Virus record (IMG/VR): IMGVR_UViG_3300025466_000176
Location: 1 to 23,877 of that record
Length of the DNA: 23,877 nucleotides
Strand: one strand, 5' to 3'
Origin: a virus
Position 1 is the stretch's first letter; each line of letters starts with the position of its first letter. A program made the position numbers and the translations under genes. The notes beneath the pieces were generated by a model. It was not told where the DNA came from, did no database searches, and saw only the letters and a program-made list of their open reading frames with translations. Positions 7,948 through 15,850 of the stretch are shown here, piece after piece.

Positions 7948-9667
7948 AGAACTGTCCAACGACTTCAGTAAACGCAACACCTGTTCTTACAGCAACAAAG
8001 TTCAACTGAATGAAATTGATAGAACGGGCTGGTTTAATATAAATGTCACCAACAAACTGGTTAGAATCGACAACTTGTGGAGTATTATTTGTAGAATCAC
8101 AAACAACACGGAAGTCGGTAATACCACGGCGACCCTGTACATCACGCAAGAAAGGAGTTACTAATGCCACAAATTGTGCTTGTGTGAATGAATCGTTAAA
8201 TTCAAACAATGAGTATTGTGAAGCCTTAGCAATTGTCTTTTCAAGAACAATAAACAATCTGCGTACATTGATACGGTCAAAGGCAGAAGGTTTAGATTGT
8301 AGAGTTTTATCTCCAAACAATACAGTACCTTGTCCTTGGAATGTTGCAACAGGATTAATACCTTGAGCATACAATGTATCACGTTGTGTTTGATTTGGAT
8401 TCCATGCCAACTTAACAACATTCTTTAAGTTACCACGGTTAAATCCAGCAGGAGACCACCATGGATCACGAACTGAATCTGTGTATACACAAAGACCAGC
8501 AATGTCAGCATTTAATGGAATCCAACGATAAACGTTGTTGTATTTGTCAAACATATATTTCCAACCAGAATCAGCAACAACATATGAAGATGAACGAGCA
8601 AGTGCTGAATTCCATGTTGTGATATTGGTAGTTTCACTTCCTGCTTGGTTAATAACGGCAGAAGATGGAGGAGAAACAAAAGCAATACAATCTTTACGAG
8701 TATTTACAATATTATCAATTACATATTGTTGAACAGTAGTACTTGCATCACCAGTAATAACCAAAGAAATGTCCACTTCAGCGGCATTTTGGAAATAACT
8801 ATAAGCATTGATGATTGAACCATCACTTGGTTTAGTGTATCCACCACCAGCTAAAGTAGAAGTAATTGCAGTTGTAAGTACCGCATAAGTTACTCCTGCT
8901 AAAGGTTGACCCCATGTAGCATTGGTTGTTGAGTAACTTACTGGATCTACTGCGTAAATATATTTTGAGTTATTAAAAATAACATTCTTATAGTAATTTG
9001 AATTTCCTAATGAATCTTTAGCATCAGATGCTTTTGATAGATATGGGAAAATTTCAAGTACTGTATTTTTAACACCGGTGAATAAACCACCACTATCAGT
9101 AACAATAATGTGTAGTTCATCATTCCATGTGCCATTGCCATTTACTGCAATAGCTTGTGCTGATGTTCCTGGAGCACCAGAGAAAAGACTGGACACATTG
9201 GCACCGTTAACTTGCCAGCTTGAAAAGTTGGCTAAACCAGCATCACATAATGATACAGTTAAAGAGTTTCCTAGTGCGCCTGGATATTTGGCCATAAAAG
9301 AACCGTATATCTGACTATTGTTTTGATTCAAATAAGTTGCCTGGAATACATTCTTGTTAGGCATATTTACATTTGATGCAGATCCGTCATCTGCATTTAA
9401 GCAAGTTGGATCAGTAGCACGAACTACTTGTAAATTATTACCATAAGCTAAGAATGAAGCAGCAGTAAAGTAAGATGTGGCGGTATTACTGTCTGGAGTA
9501 CCAAAGGTATTTCTGAGAGTAAGTTCACTATCGATTTGAATTCTTGTATTTGCTGGACCCCAGTTAAAGGCTCCTGCGTAAGCACCGGCTGTAGTTAGTA
9601 TCGAAGGAACGACTGTTGTTAAGTCGACTTCCGAAACATTTACGCCTGGAGAGATTTGAAATGCCAT
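7946..9667 (-). CDS. 18: Contractile tail sheath protein (T4 gp18 family)
   Basis: This 573-residue protein (T4 gp18 is 659) forms the contractile sheath around the tail tube. The N-terminus (QISPGVNVSEVDLTTVVPSI, then TTAGAYAGAFNWGPA) and the conserved C-terminal sheath domain are typical. The C-terminal domain includes NVRRLFIVLEKTIAKASQY, FEFNDSFTQAQFVALVTPFL, RDVQGRRGITDFRVVCD and VGDIYIKPARSINFIQLNFV. The middle surface domains (about residues 90-350) are diverged and Asn/Thr/Ser-rich. The ATG at 9665-9667 has a strong AAGGAG ribosome site. It follows the terminase gene with a 78-base spacer, as in T4 order 17-18-19. Confidence 0.97.
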   Translation of the reverse strand: MAFQISPGVNVSEVDLTTVVPSILTTAGAYAGAFNWGPANTRIQIDSELTLRNTFGTPDSNTATSYFTAASFLAYGNNLQVVRATDPTCLNADDGSASNVNMPNKNVFQATYLNQNNSQIYGSFMAKYPGALGNSLTVSLCDAGLANFSSWQVNGANVSSLFSGAPGTSAQAIAVNGNGTWNDELHIIVTDSGGLFTGVKNTVLEIFPYLSKASDAKDSLGNSNYYKNVIFNNSKYIYAVDPVSYSTTNATWGQPLAGVTYAVLTTAITSTLAGGGYTKPSDGSIINAYSYFQNAAEVDISLVITGDASTTVQQYVIDNIVNTRKDCIAFVSPPSSAVINQAGSETTNITTWNSALARSSSYVVADSGWKYMFDKYNNVYRWIPLNADIAGLCVYTDSVRDPWWSPAGFNRGNLKNVVKLAWNPNQTQRDTLYAQGINPVATFQGQGTVLFGDKTLQSKPSAFDRINVRRLFIVLEKTIAKASQYSLFEFNDSFTQAQFVALVTPFLRDVQGRRGITDFRVVCDSTNNTPQVVDSNQFVGDIYIKPARSINFIQLNFVAVRTGVAFTEVVGQF

Positions 9668-9718
9668 TTGTTATCTCCTTGAATATTTGTTGTATTGGCA
9701 ATTATAATACCATTATCA

Positions 9719-9726
9719 TATTTATG
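9719..9726 (-). promoter_or_regulatory. Possible late promoter for the sheath gene
   Basis: Minus-strand CATAAATA, a one-base variant of TATAAATA, lies in the 78-base spacer between the terminase stop and the sheath ATG, 51 bases upstream of the ATG. The same variant precedes gp13. Sheath is a highly expressed late protein, so a promoter is expected here; the exact site is inferred. Confidence 0.45.
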
Positions 9727-9745
9727 TAACGTCATATTTAGAGTT

Positions 9746-11416
9746 TTATCTCTGTATTTCTCTGAAATAGGCAGAATAAGTTTCTCGACCATCCGCTTTT
9801 TCCCACACATCACCATCAAAAACGTCAAAACTATGTTCCCGACCATCTTCAATAACTGGGGCTGGTGGGGTAATTTCATCAAATTGGTTCATACTTTCAA
9901 GTTGAAGTTGTTTACGGATATCGTGGTTAACAATTTCTTTGAAGTATTTTTGTGTTGAAATCCAACCAAACATGACTAAACCCATGACCATATCATCGTT
10001 CGCATCAGATTCAGCAGCAAATGAATTCTTTTGAGCCACAAAAGTGGTCAATTCTGAAATGGTATCAAAATCATTAATAATTAACTTATCACCTTCAATC
10101 AAAGTTTTCAAGTTAGAACAACCAATTCGTTTAACTTGTGGTGACATTTTAAGACCCAACTGTACACCTCTAGCAAAGCCGGCAGACAATTGTTGTGGTT
10201 TTTTATTACCTGTAAACACTTTCCAAAGATTTTCATATTCCAAATCTTGGTGTAGTATGTCGGCAACTTGTGGCGTATTATTAATTTCTACCAATACATA
10301 TGCGTTATTGTATAATACTGCCGCATTATAAATTTCGGTTGGAAATAATATTGGTGAAACCGATGAACTCTTGTATGTTGCCACTTGTTCATATGGTGTT
10401 GAAGAAATGTCAATTACTGAGAATGTAGAACAATCTAGTCCTTTTCCTTCTGCTACGTCAACTACAATTGCGTACAGGTGGTCTTTTGCGTTCTCATCAT
10501 CACCTTTGACTGGAGCTTTATAAATTTTAACCTTGTCATGTTCCGTGATGGGTTGTTGATAAGTTAATTGTTGTAGTTTAAGTCCAGATACCAAAGTATT
10601 TGAAGAACCCAAGAACTCGGTTTCAAACTCTTGACGGAACTGGTGTTCAGAAGTGTTCTTAATAGTTTCTTCTTTCCAAGCCTCATCACGACCTGGTACT
10701 TGTGACCAATGAATCTCAAATGGTACATAGTTGTTTCGTTTGTGTACTGCATCATTCCAATATTTGTAGAATAGATTCATACCATTTGGTGTAGAAACCA
10801 TCAGAATCTTAGTCTTTGTACCAGCAGTAATAACTGGATAAACTGAGGTAATAAACTCAGCAGCAATATTGGAAGGTACGAAAGCAAACTCGTCTAAGAA
10901 TACAATGTTAAACGAACCAGAACGTGAAGCGGCAGAAGATGTTGAGTCTGCAATAATGACTGAACCGTTTTCCAATTCAATACGAGATTTATTCCATTCA
11001 ACTACACCTTGTTGTAACCATTGTGGAAGGTTCTCATAAGCCAGTTGTAATTTACCAAGAATACCAATAGCAGTTTTACTTCTGTTAGCAAGAACGGCAA
11101 TCGATTGAGAATCTTTGAATAGAATTGTCCAAAGAAGATAGGCTACTGCTGTTGTGGTTTTACCAACCTGACGAGGACATTTGGTGATAACAAAACGATT
11201 TTCATGAAAAGTTTTAATCATGTCCTTTTGAAAGTCGTACATCTCAAAAGGAACTAGACCTTCATCTAGTGTAATGATTTTAATCCACTTAGTAAAATAT
11301 AATGGATCCTGAGCACACTTGACATATTCATCAAATTGCTCTTGTGTATAACTTTGCTTGACACCAACTCGTTTTAATAGTGGGTTATCACGGTATGATT
11401 GTTTATTTGTTGCCAT
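9746..11416 (-). CDS. 17: Large terminase subunit, packaging ATPase/nuclease (T4 gp17 family)
   Basis: This 556-residue motor protein (T4 gp17 is 610) translocates DNA into the prohead and cuts the concatemer. ATPase domain: Walker A CPRQVGKTT at 80-88, Walker B IVFLDE with D175 and catalytic E176, and a coupling motif STPNGM at 218-223. RNase H-like nuclease domain: D340 in YAIVVDVAEGKG, E397 in YVLVEINN, and D484/D485 in ANDDMVMG, matching the T4 acidic triad. The start overlaps the end of the small terminase gene by 14 bases, so the two subunits are probably coupled in translation. Confidence 0.98.
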   Translation of the reverse strand: MATNKQSYRDNPLLKRVGVKQSYTQEQFDEYVKCAQDPLYFTKWIKIITLDEGLVPFEMYDFQKDMIKTFHENRFVITKCPRQVGKTTTAVAYLLWTILFKDSQSIAVLANRSKTAIGILGKLQLAYENLPQWLQQGVVEWNKSRIELENGSVIIADSTSSAASRSGSFNIVFLDEFAFVPSNIAAEFITSVYPVITAGTKTKILMVSTPNGMNLFYKYWNDAVHKRNNYVPFEIHWSQVPGRDEAWKEETIKNTSEHQFRQEFETEFLGSSNTLVSGLKLQQLTYQQPITEHDKVKIYKAPVKGDDENAKDHLYAIVVDVAEGKGLDCSTFSVIDISSTPYEQVATYKSSSVSPILFPTEIYNAAVLYNNAYVLVEINNTPQVADILHQDLEYENLWKVFTGNKKPQQLSAGFARGVQLGLKMSPQVKRIGCSNLKTLIEGDKLIINDFDTISELTTFVAQKNSFAAESDANDDMVMGLVMFGWISTQKYFKEIVNHDIRKQLQLESMNQFDEITPPAPVIEDGREHSFDVFDGDVWEKADGRETYSAYFREIQR

Positions 11417-11825
11417 TATCTTTTAATAGTTTACCCAAATCGGCAGTAGAACCAACAAAAATTGCTTTGTCAATAGTGGTATTATTTACTTCTTTTTTGT
11501 TTTTATCCATGTCACGCATTTGTTTTTGAATATTCAAAAGTTCTTTGTTAGCATCTACCATATTTTTAAGTAGTGTACCGTAAACTTCAAATGCTCTTGG
11601 ATGTTGTCCTGCCTTAGCAATTTGCAAAATATCTTCCATGGCTTCTTTGCCTTGGTCAATAATACCTTGTAGATTTTCTTTTGATTGCTGGTAAGCGTCA
11701 CCTAAATCTTCATCAATATTAGGAGCATTATAAAGGGGAGTTGCCTTTTTTACTACTGGCAACTCCTCTTTTTCTGCTGGAACAATATCAAATATTTCTT
11801 CCATACTTTTTTCAAATTCATTCAT
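11403..11825 (-). CDS. 16: Small terminase subunit (T4 gp16 family)
   Basis: This 140-residue helical protein (T4 gp16 is 164) recognises DNA and regulates the large terminase. The core pattern DAYQQSKENLQGIIDQGKEA, then DILQIAKAGQHPRAFEVYG and TLLKNMVDANKELLNIQKQM, matches the two-helix oligomerisation core of T4-type small terminases. It lies immediately before the large subunit. The ATG at 11823-11825 lacks a clear Shine-Dalgarno sequence and lies 12 bases after the upstream stop, suggesting translational coupling. Confidence 0.9.
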   Translation of the reverse strand: MNEFEKSMEEIFDIVPAEKEELPVVKKATPLYNAPNIDEDLGDAYQQSKENLQGIIDQGKEAMEDILQIAKAGQHPRAFEVYGTLLKNMVDANKELLNIQKQMRDMDKNKKEVNNTTIDKAIFVGSTADLGKLLKDNGNK

Positions 11826-11837
11826 ATTATTAAACTA

Positions 11838-12551
11838 TTAAGAAGCAGCACCTTTAATAACAACATATTGTAGAACAGGAGCTTCAGCTGCAACGGTTGA
11901 AATGGAACGAATAGTTACGTTGGCAATACCAACACCGGTATTTGCTGCAATAACATAATTACCAATTGTACCGCCAGACCAATGGTTGAACATAACAAAG
12001 TCATTGGCCGCAATTGCTGAATTTGTAAATACAAAAGTATTTGATGTGGTATTTGACATTGCTTGTGAAAACAATGTAATTTGACCTGATGGTTTGTTTA
12101 GTGTTACACCAGTTGTTCTGCTTGTTGCTTGAGCAATAACACCGCCGTTACCTGTTGTATAACCTACAGTAATTGCAGTATTAACAATAGAAGATACACG
12201 ACCGTTTGCAGCAAGTGTAATTACTGGAACAAATGTTGAATTTCCGTATACACTAGCAGCCGCTGTCAATGTTGTGTAGTCGGTATTCGCTAACGCTTGA
12301 ACAGAAGTAATTGATGTATTCTGTGACAAATTTACACCAGTTTGGTAACTTGATGCATCGTTTGCTGAATTGGCTGTAGCAAAAGCAGCTTGTGTATAAG
12401 CTAAGGTTGGAGTTGCCCAACCACCTGCCGTTGATCCGTCATGTACGGTAATTGCGTTTGTGTCTGTATTAACAATTAACTCACCTGATGCACCTGTTGT
12501 AGTTGCAATATTGGCCGAATTATATCGTCTAAATTGTAGTGTTTTTGACAT
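11838..12551 (-). CDS. Fibre-like structural protein inserted between gp15 and gp16
   Basis: This 237-residue protein is Thr/Ala/Asn/Val-rich. The N-terminal stretch LQFRRYNSANIATTTGASGE followed by LIVNTDTNAITVHDGSTAGG resembles the small N-terminal domain at the base of many phage fibres. An Ala-rich segment (YTQAAFATANSANDASS, about residues 52-68) resembles the alanine-rich stalk of the giant fibre in this window. The rest is predicted beta (VPVITLAANGRVSSIVNTAI). T4 has no gene here, so it is an insertion into the gp15-gp16 pair. Its position and composition suggest a virion surface or neck fibre component; the role is inferred. An AAGG ribosome site precedes the ATG. Confidence 0.6.
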   Translation of the reverse strand: MSKTLQFRRYNSANIATTTGASGELIVNTDTNAITVHDGSTAGGWATPTLAYTQAAFATANSANDASSYQTGVNLSQNTSITSVQALANTDYTTLTAAASVYGNSTFVPVITLAANGRVSSIVNTAITVGYTTGNGGVIAQATSRTTGVTLNKPSGQITLFSQAMSNTTSNTFVFTNSAIAANDFVMFNHWSGGTIGNYVIAANTGVGIANVTIRSISTVAAEAPVLQYVVIKGAAS

Positions 12552-12560
12552 TTTTAAACC

Positions 12561-13649
12561 TTAGTTAGTAAATAGGTCGAAATTACCCGATTCTGTTATT
12601 AAATCTTCAATTCCAAATTGTATCATTAAGTCACCATAGAGTACTGATGAGTCTGGAACAACCGTATTGATGTAAGGCGTTTCCGTTACTGTGGTAGTAT
12701 AAGTGTATTTATCATTAGCCGTGGCTCCATCCGGATTAGGAGTAATGACGATTTGTGCATATTCCAGTGGTTGAAGTTGATATGAAGTAAATTGATAGTT
12801 TGCGTTAGTATTCAAACCAACAATAGGTTCAGAAGAAACAAAGTTTCCTTGAATATTGGTTAATTGTAATTGGTTGTTACTCCAAAGAACCACTTTACCG
12901 GTAGCTGTGGCCGTATTAACTGAATAGCCTTGATATACAATTTCACCAGATTGGTACTTTCCAACACCACCGGTTGCCATATTAAACACAACAGTATCTT
13001 TAGTTGATATGTTGTTTAATATATTTGTGATGGAAGTTTTAATTAAACCAGTAGATGTTGTCTGACCAAAAACATAACCTTTGACCGTAAAATTAAGTGT
13101 CCAAACAATCATTCTTGGATCGGAATCTCTTGGACCTTCATATGTTGTTTCGTGTGAAGTCGAGTTCAAAACCACAGGAATTTCTTTAATTACACCCATC
13201 TCAGGAACCAAGTTTAACTTAATGGTATAGTCTGGTGTAAAATATGGAAGAATGTGTTCAATAATTTGTGTACCATCTTCAATGTTACGAACATAGATGT
13301 AAAGAGAAAAATCAAAATTGTATGGTACTGGATTGTATTGTGAAACAACACCATTGGTTGTTTTTGCAAATGATTTGAAATTGGTGTTTTGTTTTCTTGA
13401 AGAATCGTATGAAAGGCCATTCATTTCAAACGACATTCTTGGTAGTGTCATTTGAACTTTTTTATCTAAATTAGCATCACCTTCAAGTCGTTGAACATAC
13501 AGTTCTTTTGCCGCATAAGCAATAGGAACAATAAATCTCTCTGCTTCTGTGTTATCTTTATTATAACGAACCAATGTAATTTCGTTAAACAAATTACCAA
13601 AACCAACAACGAGTTTACGAATGATTTTGTTATATGTGGTATTAGCCAT
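12561..13649 (-). CDS. 15: Tail sheath stabiliser / tail completion protein (T4 gp15 family)
   Basis: The N-terminal 205 residues align in character with T4 gp15 (272 residues), the hexameric ring that caps the tail and joins it to the neck. Matching features are IRKLVVGFGNLFNEITLVRY, FIVPIAYAAKELYVQRL, VVSQYNPVPYNFDFSLYIYV followed by RNIEDGTQIIEHILPYF, and RDSDPRMIVWTLNFTVKGY. The protein is longer (362 residues) because it carries a C-terminal extension. Within it, residues 224-290 look like a beta module also seen in gp13 and gp14. The ATG overlaps the gp14 stop by one base (TAATG), implying coupling. Confidence 0.93.
   Translation of the reverse strand: MANTTYNKIIRKLVVGFGNLFNEITLVRYNKDNTEAERFIVPIAYAAKELYVQRLEGDANLDKKVQMTLPRMSFEMNGLSYDSSRKQNTNFKSFAKTTNGVVSQYNPVPYNFDFSLYIYVRNIEDGTQIIEHILPYFTPDYTIKLNLVPEMGVIKEIPVVLNSTSHETTYEGPRDSDPRMIVWTLNFTVKGYVFGQTTSTGLIKTSITNILNNISTKDTVVFNMATGGVGKYQSGEIVYQGYSVNTATATGKVVLWSNNQLQLTNIQGNFVSSEPIVGLNTNANYQFTSYQLQPLEYAQIVITPNPDGATANDKYTYTTTVTETPYINTVVPDSSVLYGDLMIQFGIEDLITESGNFDLFTN
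12780..12980 (-). repeat. Shared neck beta module, copy in gp15
   Basis: Residues 224-290 of gp15 follow the pattern G-x-Y-x-x-G-E-I-V-Y-Q, then A-T-A-T-G-x-V-V-x-W, then L-x-L-T-N-I-x-G-x-F and I-V-G followed by an aromatic strand. The gp14 copy follows nearly the same order. The module is absent from coliphage T4 gp15. It is probably a compact beta domain exposed on the neck. Confidence 0.6.
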
Positions 13650-14530
13650 TAAATGCTTCCAAACGGATTAGATTCAGAAAAGTCGGTAATTGTATATGCT
13701 GAATTAGCAATATATTCATTATCATAATTTTCTTTATTTGCTGGGTTGGCTAATGGATCAAATGATGCTAACGGGTAATTTGATCCAGAGGATTGACCAA
13801 TGATTGGTTTGCTATCAATAAATTCACCGGCAATATTGGACACAGACAATGTGCTAGAAGAAGGAATCCAGGACTGAACAATAGCAACACTAGTAGCATT
13901 TGCGTATGTTGAGTCTGGAGATTGGAATACAATTTCGTTGATTGCATAAGTTCCTGTTCCTGCACCTAAGTTGAGGTGCAATGTATACGCTGAATCGGTC
14001 ACAACAGCATCAATGTCTGGAATACCAGTAGCAATAGATTCTTGTGAGTATTTGAATTTCTCCATTTCCAATTCATAAAAATAAGGAACTTTTCTTCCCA
14101 ACATGAAAAAATCTTTAGTTTGATTTGTAAACTTGATTTCGTATAATTCACCTGTACCATTTAGAAAAGGTATATAAACTAAATCGCCTTCTCTTGGTCG
14201 TGTAAATGTGTTCTGTGGAACTCTTTCTGAAAATGACCTTTTGGATAAAATAACTTGAACACTATTTTTAATCTCTAGTCCAAACTTAGAAAAGAATTCC
14301 TTTTCACCCGCATACTCTAAAGAATTTGAAAGATACATTTCTAAAGGAAAAGCAGATTCAAACTTTTTGACTGGATCTTCACCAAACAATAAGTCACGAG
14401 CCTGATCGTTATTATTTGGTAAGTAGAACGCTTCGAATCCCATAATTTTAATGGATTCTACGATAAGGTCCTCAATTACTCGTTGTTCTGGTAATGACCC
14501 GTAATTATTAAAATAGTGTGAAACCGCAAT
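13649..14530 (-). CDS. 14: Neck protein (T4 gp14 family) with probable ATT start
   Basis: Together with gp13 this protein forms the neck that accepts the tail; T4 gp14 is 256 residues. Signature: SLPEQRVIEDLIVESIKIMG, FEAFYLPNNN, LLFGEDPVKKFESAFPLEMY, EKEFFSKFGLEI and REGDLVYIPF. The first ATG (14443) would delete about 29 residues that clearly belong to the family (VSHYFNNYGSL through ESIKI). The frame upstream is open only to a TAG at 14540-14542 and holds no ATG, GTG or TTG. The best start is ATT at 14528-14530, with AGGA 7 bases upstream and reading (M)AVSHYFNN, giving 293 residues. The loss coincides with the homing-endonuclease remnant just upstream. Residues about 188-257 carry the shared neck beta module. 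Confidence 0.85.
   Translation of the reverse strand: MAVSHYFNNYGSLPEQRVIEDLIVESIKIMGFEAFYLPNNNDQARDLLFGEDPVKKFESAFPLEMYLSNSLEYAGEKEFFSKFGLEIKNSVQVILSKRSFSERVPQNTFTRPREGDLVYIPFLNGTGELYEIKFTNQTKDFFMLGRKVPYFYELEMEKFKYSQESIATGIPDIDAVVTDSAYTLHLNLGAGTGTYAINEIVFQSPDSTYANATSVAIVQSWIPSSSTLSVSNIAGEFIDSKPIIGQSSGSNYPLASFDPLANPANKENYDNEYIANSAYTITDFSESNPFGSI
13760..13969 (-). repeat. Shared neck beta module, copy in gp14
   Basis: This segment has the order G-T-G-T-Y-x-x-N-E-I-V-F-Q, A-N-A-T-S-V-A-I-V-Q-S-W, L-S-V-S-N-I-A-G-E-F, then K-P-I-I-G and S-N-Y. It parallels the gp15 copy residue by residue in its key positions. It lies after the gp14 core, in the C-terminal region. Confidence 0.6.
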
Positions 14531-14531
14531 T

Positions 14532-14816
14532 TTAGGTTCCTACCTTTCTTTGCAACGCAGATAATCTCATTTTTTCTTTAGTTTCGACCGAACATTTTCT
14601 GCCAGTTCTAAGTTTGGCTTTTTCACTAAGTTTCTTTTTGGTTTCGTCCGACATCTTATATCCTTTTTTAGATGCACTTATTTTATTTTTGGTTTCATTG
14701 GATAAATTCCAATGTTTTCCTTTTGCGTGTTGGTTACCAATTTTAGTTTTATTAAATTGTTCACGTTTTTTATCTTGCTCTTCTTTTGTTAAACTATCCA
14801 GTACATTTGAGCACCA
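14532..14816 (-). pseudogene. Remnant of an HNH/NUMOD3 homing endonuclease
   Basis: The open frame encodes about 94 residues but has no normal start: a TAA immediately precedes its first codon and the only ATG is internal (14654). It holds three consecutive NUMOD3-type DNA-binding repeats: KGKHWNLSNETKNKISASKKG-like, GYKMSDETKKKLSEKAK, and GRKCSVETKEKMRLSALQRK. The first residues, WCSNVLDSLTKEEQ, look like the tail end of an HNH nuclease motif (usual form NLEWCT/S-N), so the catalytic part seems deleted. It fills the whole space between gp13 and gp14 and stops right at the gp14 start. Free-standing homing endonucleases of this kind commonly invade T4-like structural gene borders. Confidence 0.8.
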
Positions 14817-14821
14817 TTAGA

Positions 14822-15820
14822 TTAGTTCATGAAAAATTCAAGCGGCGATCCGTAATTATTTTCCATTTCAGATTCTAATCTTTCGATTTCAGAAGTAGCT
14901 TCACCTTGAATTGTTTTTCCGTCTAATGTAACACCACCAGGTAATTGTAATCCGGCAAATTTAGAAAGGTTGTTACCCCAACTTCTTTTAATAAGTTGTG
15001 TGGCATATTCTTTTAACCAACGGTCATTCCATACCAGATTATAAACATTAGGATTAATAGCGGCATAACATTCGGCAATTACCACTTGGCCAATTGGGGC
15101 TTCTTCTTTACCCCAATTCCAGTCAATATACAATCTTTGCATATGCCTTTGGAATCGAATAGGAACCTCTCCAGTAAACATCATCTCCAGAGAACGTAAG
15201 TGTTGTTGTGTTAGTGTATAGTTGATGTATGATGCGGAGGTGAAGTCGTATAACTCATTTAAACGGAGTTGATACCTTAGGTCAAACATATTGATATTTG
15301 ACTGAGAATCTGAGAGTGGAAATATACGAGAAATACCAACAATCTCCATTGGATTGCCTTGAGCATCTTGAGAACTACTCAAATCTAGGTACCGTTTGTC
15401 AACTTCACCGAAAGAGAATTTGTTTACGGTAGTACCAGTAGCGTGTAATACATTATTGGCATCAACATACTGTAATGGTTCACCGGCAACAAAAGGTATT
15501 TGACCACAATTTACATTAATTGTGGTATTATTTGATACTCCAGCAATGGATGCTTGTGCACCAGAAGTACCACCGACAAAGTATGAAACGTTAGCAATAA
15601 AAGGTGCTGTGTTTCCGCTAGTTGATATGACGGAACCTGATAAGGCCTTGATATAATAGACTTTTTGTAATCCATCAAAATGATAATCTTGCCAATATTG
15701 GATTGCATCATCAATGCGATCCTCCACTTGGTCGTCATCCACGTTAATTTCTATTACTGGAAAGCCAAGTCTGCGGAGGCAATAAGTCTTAAAATCTTGT
15801 CGGTTTGTAATTGTTGACAT
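14822..15820 (-). CDS. 13: Neck protein (T4 gp13 family)
   Basis: This 332-residue protein (T4 gp13 is 309) closes the filled head and forms the neck with gp14. Family features: DFKTYCLRRLGFPVIEINVD, then DQVEDRIDDAIQYWQDYHFD, DLRYQLRLNELYDFTSASY, LRSLEMMFTGEVPIRFQRHM, RLYIDWNWG and YNLVWNDRWLKEYATQLIKR. Its ATG is at 15818-15820 with GGAG upstream; the TTG one codon earlier is not needed. Residues about 59-136 form an inserted Gly/Thr/Asn-rich beta segment resembling the modules in gp14 and gp15. A CATAAATA late-promoter-like box lies 21 bases upstream of the ATG. Confidence 0.93.
   Translation of the reverse strand: MSTITNRQDFKTYCLRRLGFPVIEINVDDDQVEDRIDDAIQYWQDYHFDGLQKVYYIKALSGSVISTSGNTAPFIANVSYFVGGTSGAQASIAGVSNNTTINVNCGQIPFVAGEPLQYVDANNVLHATGTTVNKFSFGEVDKRYLDLSSSQDAQGNPMEIVGISRIFPLSDSQSNINMFDLRYQLRLNELYDFTSASYINYTLTQQHLRSLEMMFTGEVPIRFQRHMQRLYIDWNWGKEEAPIGQVVIAECYAAINPNVYNLVWNDRWLKEYATQLIKRSWGNNLSKFAGLQLPGGVTLDGKTIQGEATSEIERLESEMENNYGSPLEFFMN
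15413..15646 (-). repeat. Shared neck beta module, diverged copy in gp13
   Basis: Inserted after the N-terminal helix of gp13, this segment contains VSYFVGGTSGAQASIAGVS, a Thr/Asn strand, then IPFVAGEPLQYV and ATGTTVNKFSF. The order of a glycine turn, alternating strand and F-x-x-G-E/K-P turn matches the gp14 and gp15 modules, but identity is lower. The relation is less certain than that between gp14 and gp15. Confidence 0.45.
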
Positions 15821-15841
15821 CAAATTTCTCCTGTGATGGAG

Positions 15842-15849
15842 TATTTATG
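15842..15849 (-). promoter_or_regulatory. Possible late promoter for the neck/terminase genes
   Basis: Minus-strand CATAAATA lies in the 30-base spacer before gp13, 21 bases upstream of its ATG. It is identical to the element before the sheath gene and one base from the T4 late consensus. Confidence 0.45.
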
Positions 15850-15850
15850 T

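Noticed and set aside
14530-14816. GGA-TAG after a short ATG frame (ATG GTG CTC AAA TGT ACT GGA TAG) resembling the take-off site of T4 gene 60 translational bypassing
   Set aside because: No matching GGA landing codon in the gp14 frame occurs before the conserved N-terminus, the gap would be about 270 bases rather than 50, and no take-off hairpin is seen.
14530-14816. Group I intron splitting gp14 around the endonuclease remnant
   Set aside because: The remnant ORF fills nearly the whole interval, leaving no room for an intron core, and no convincing 5' exon for gp14 is present upstream. A free-standing insertion explains it better.
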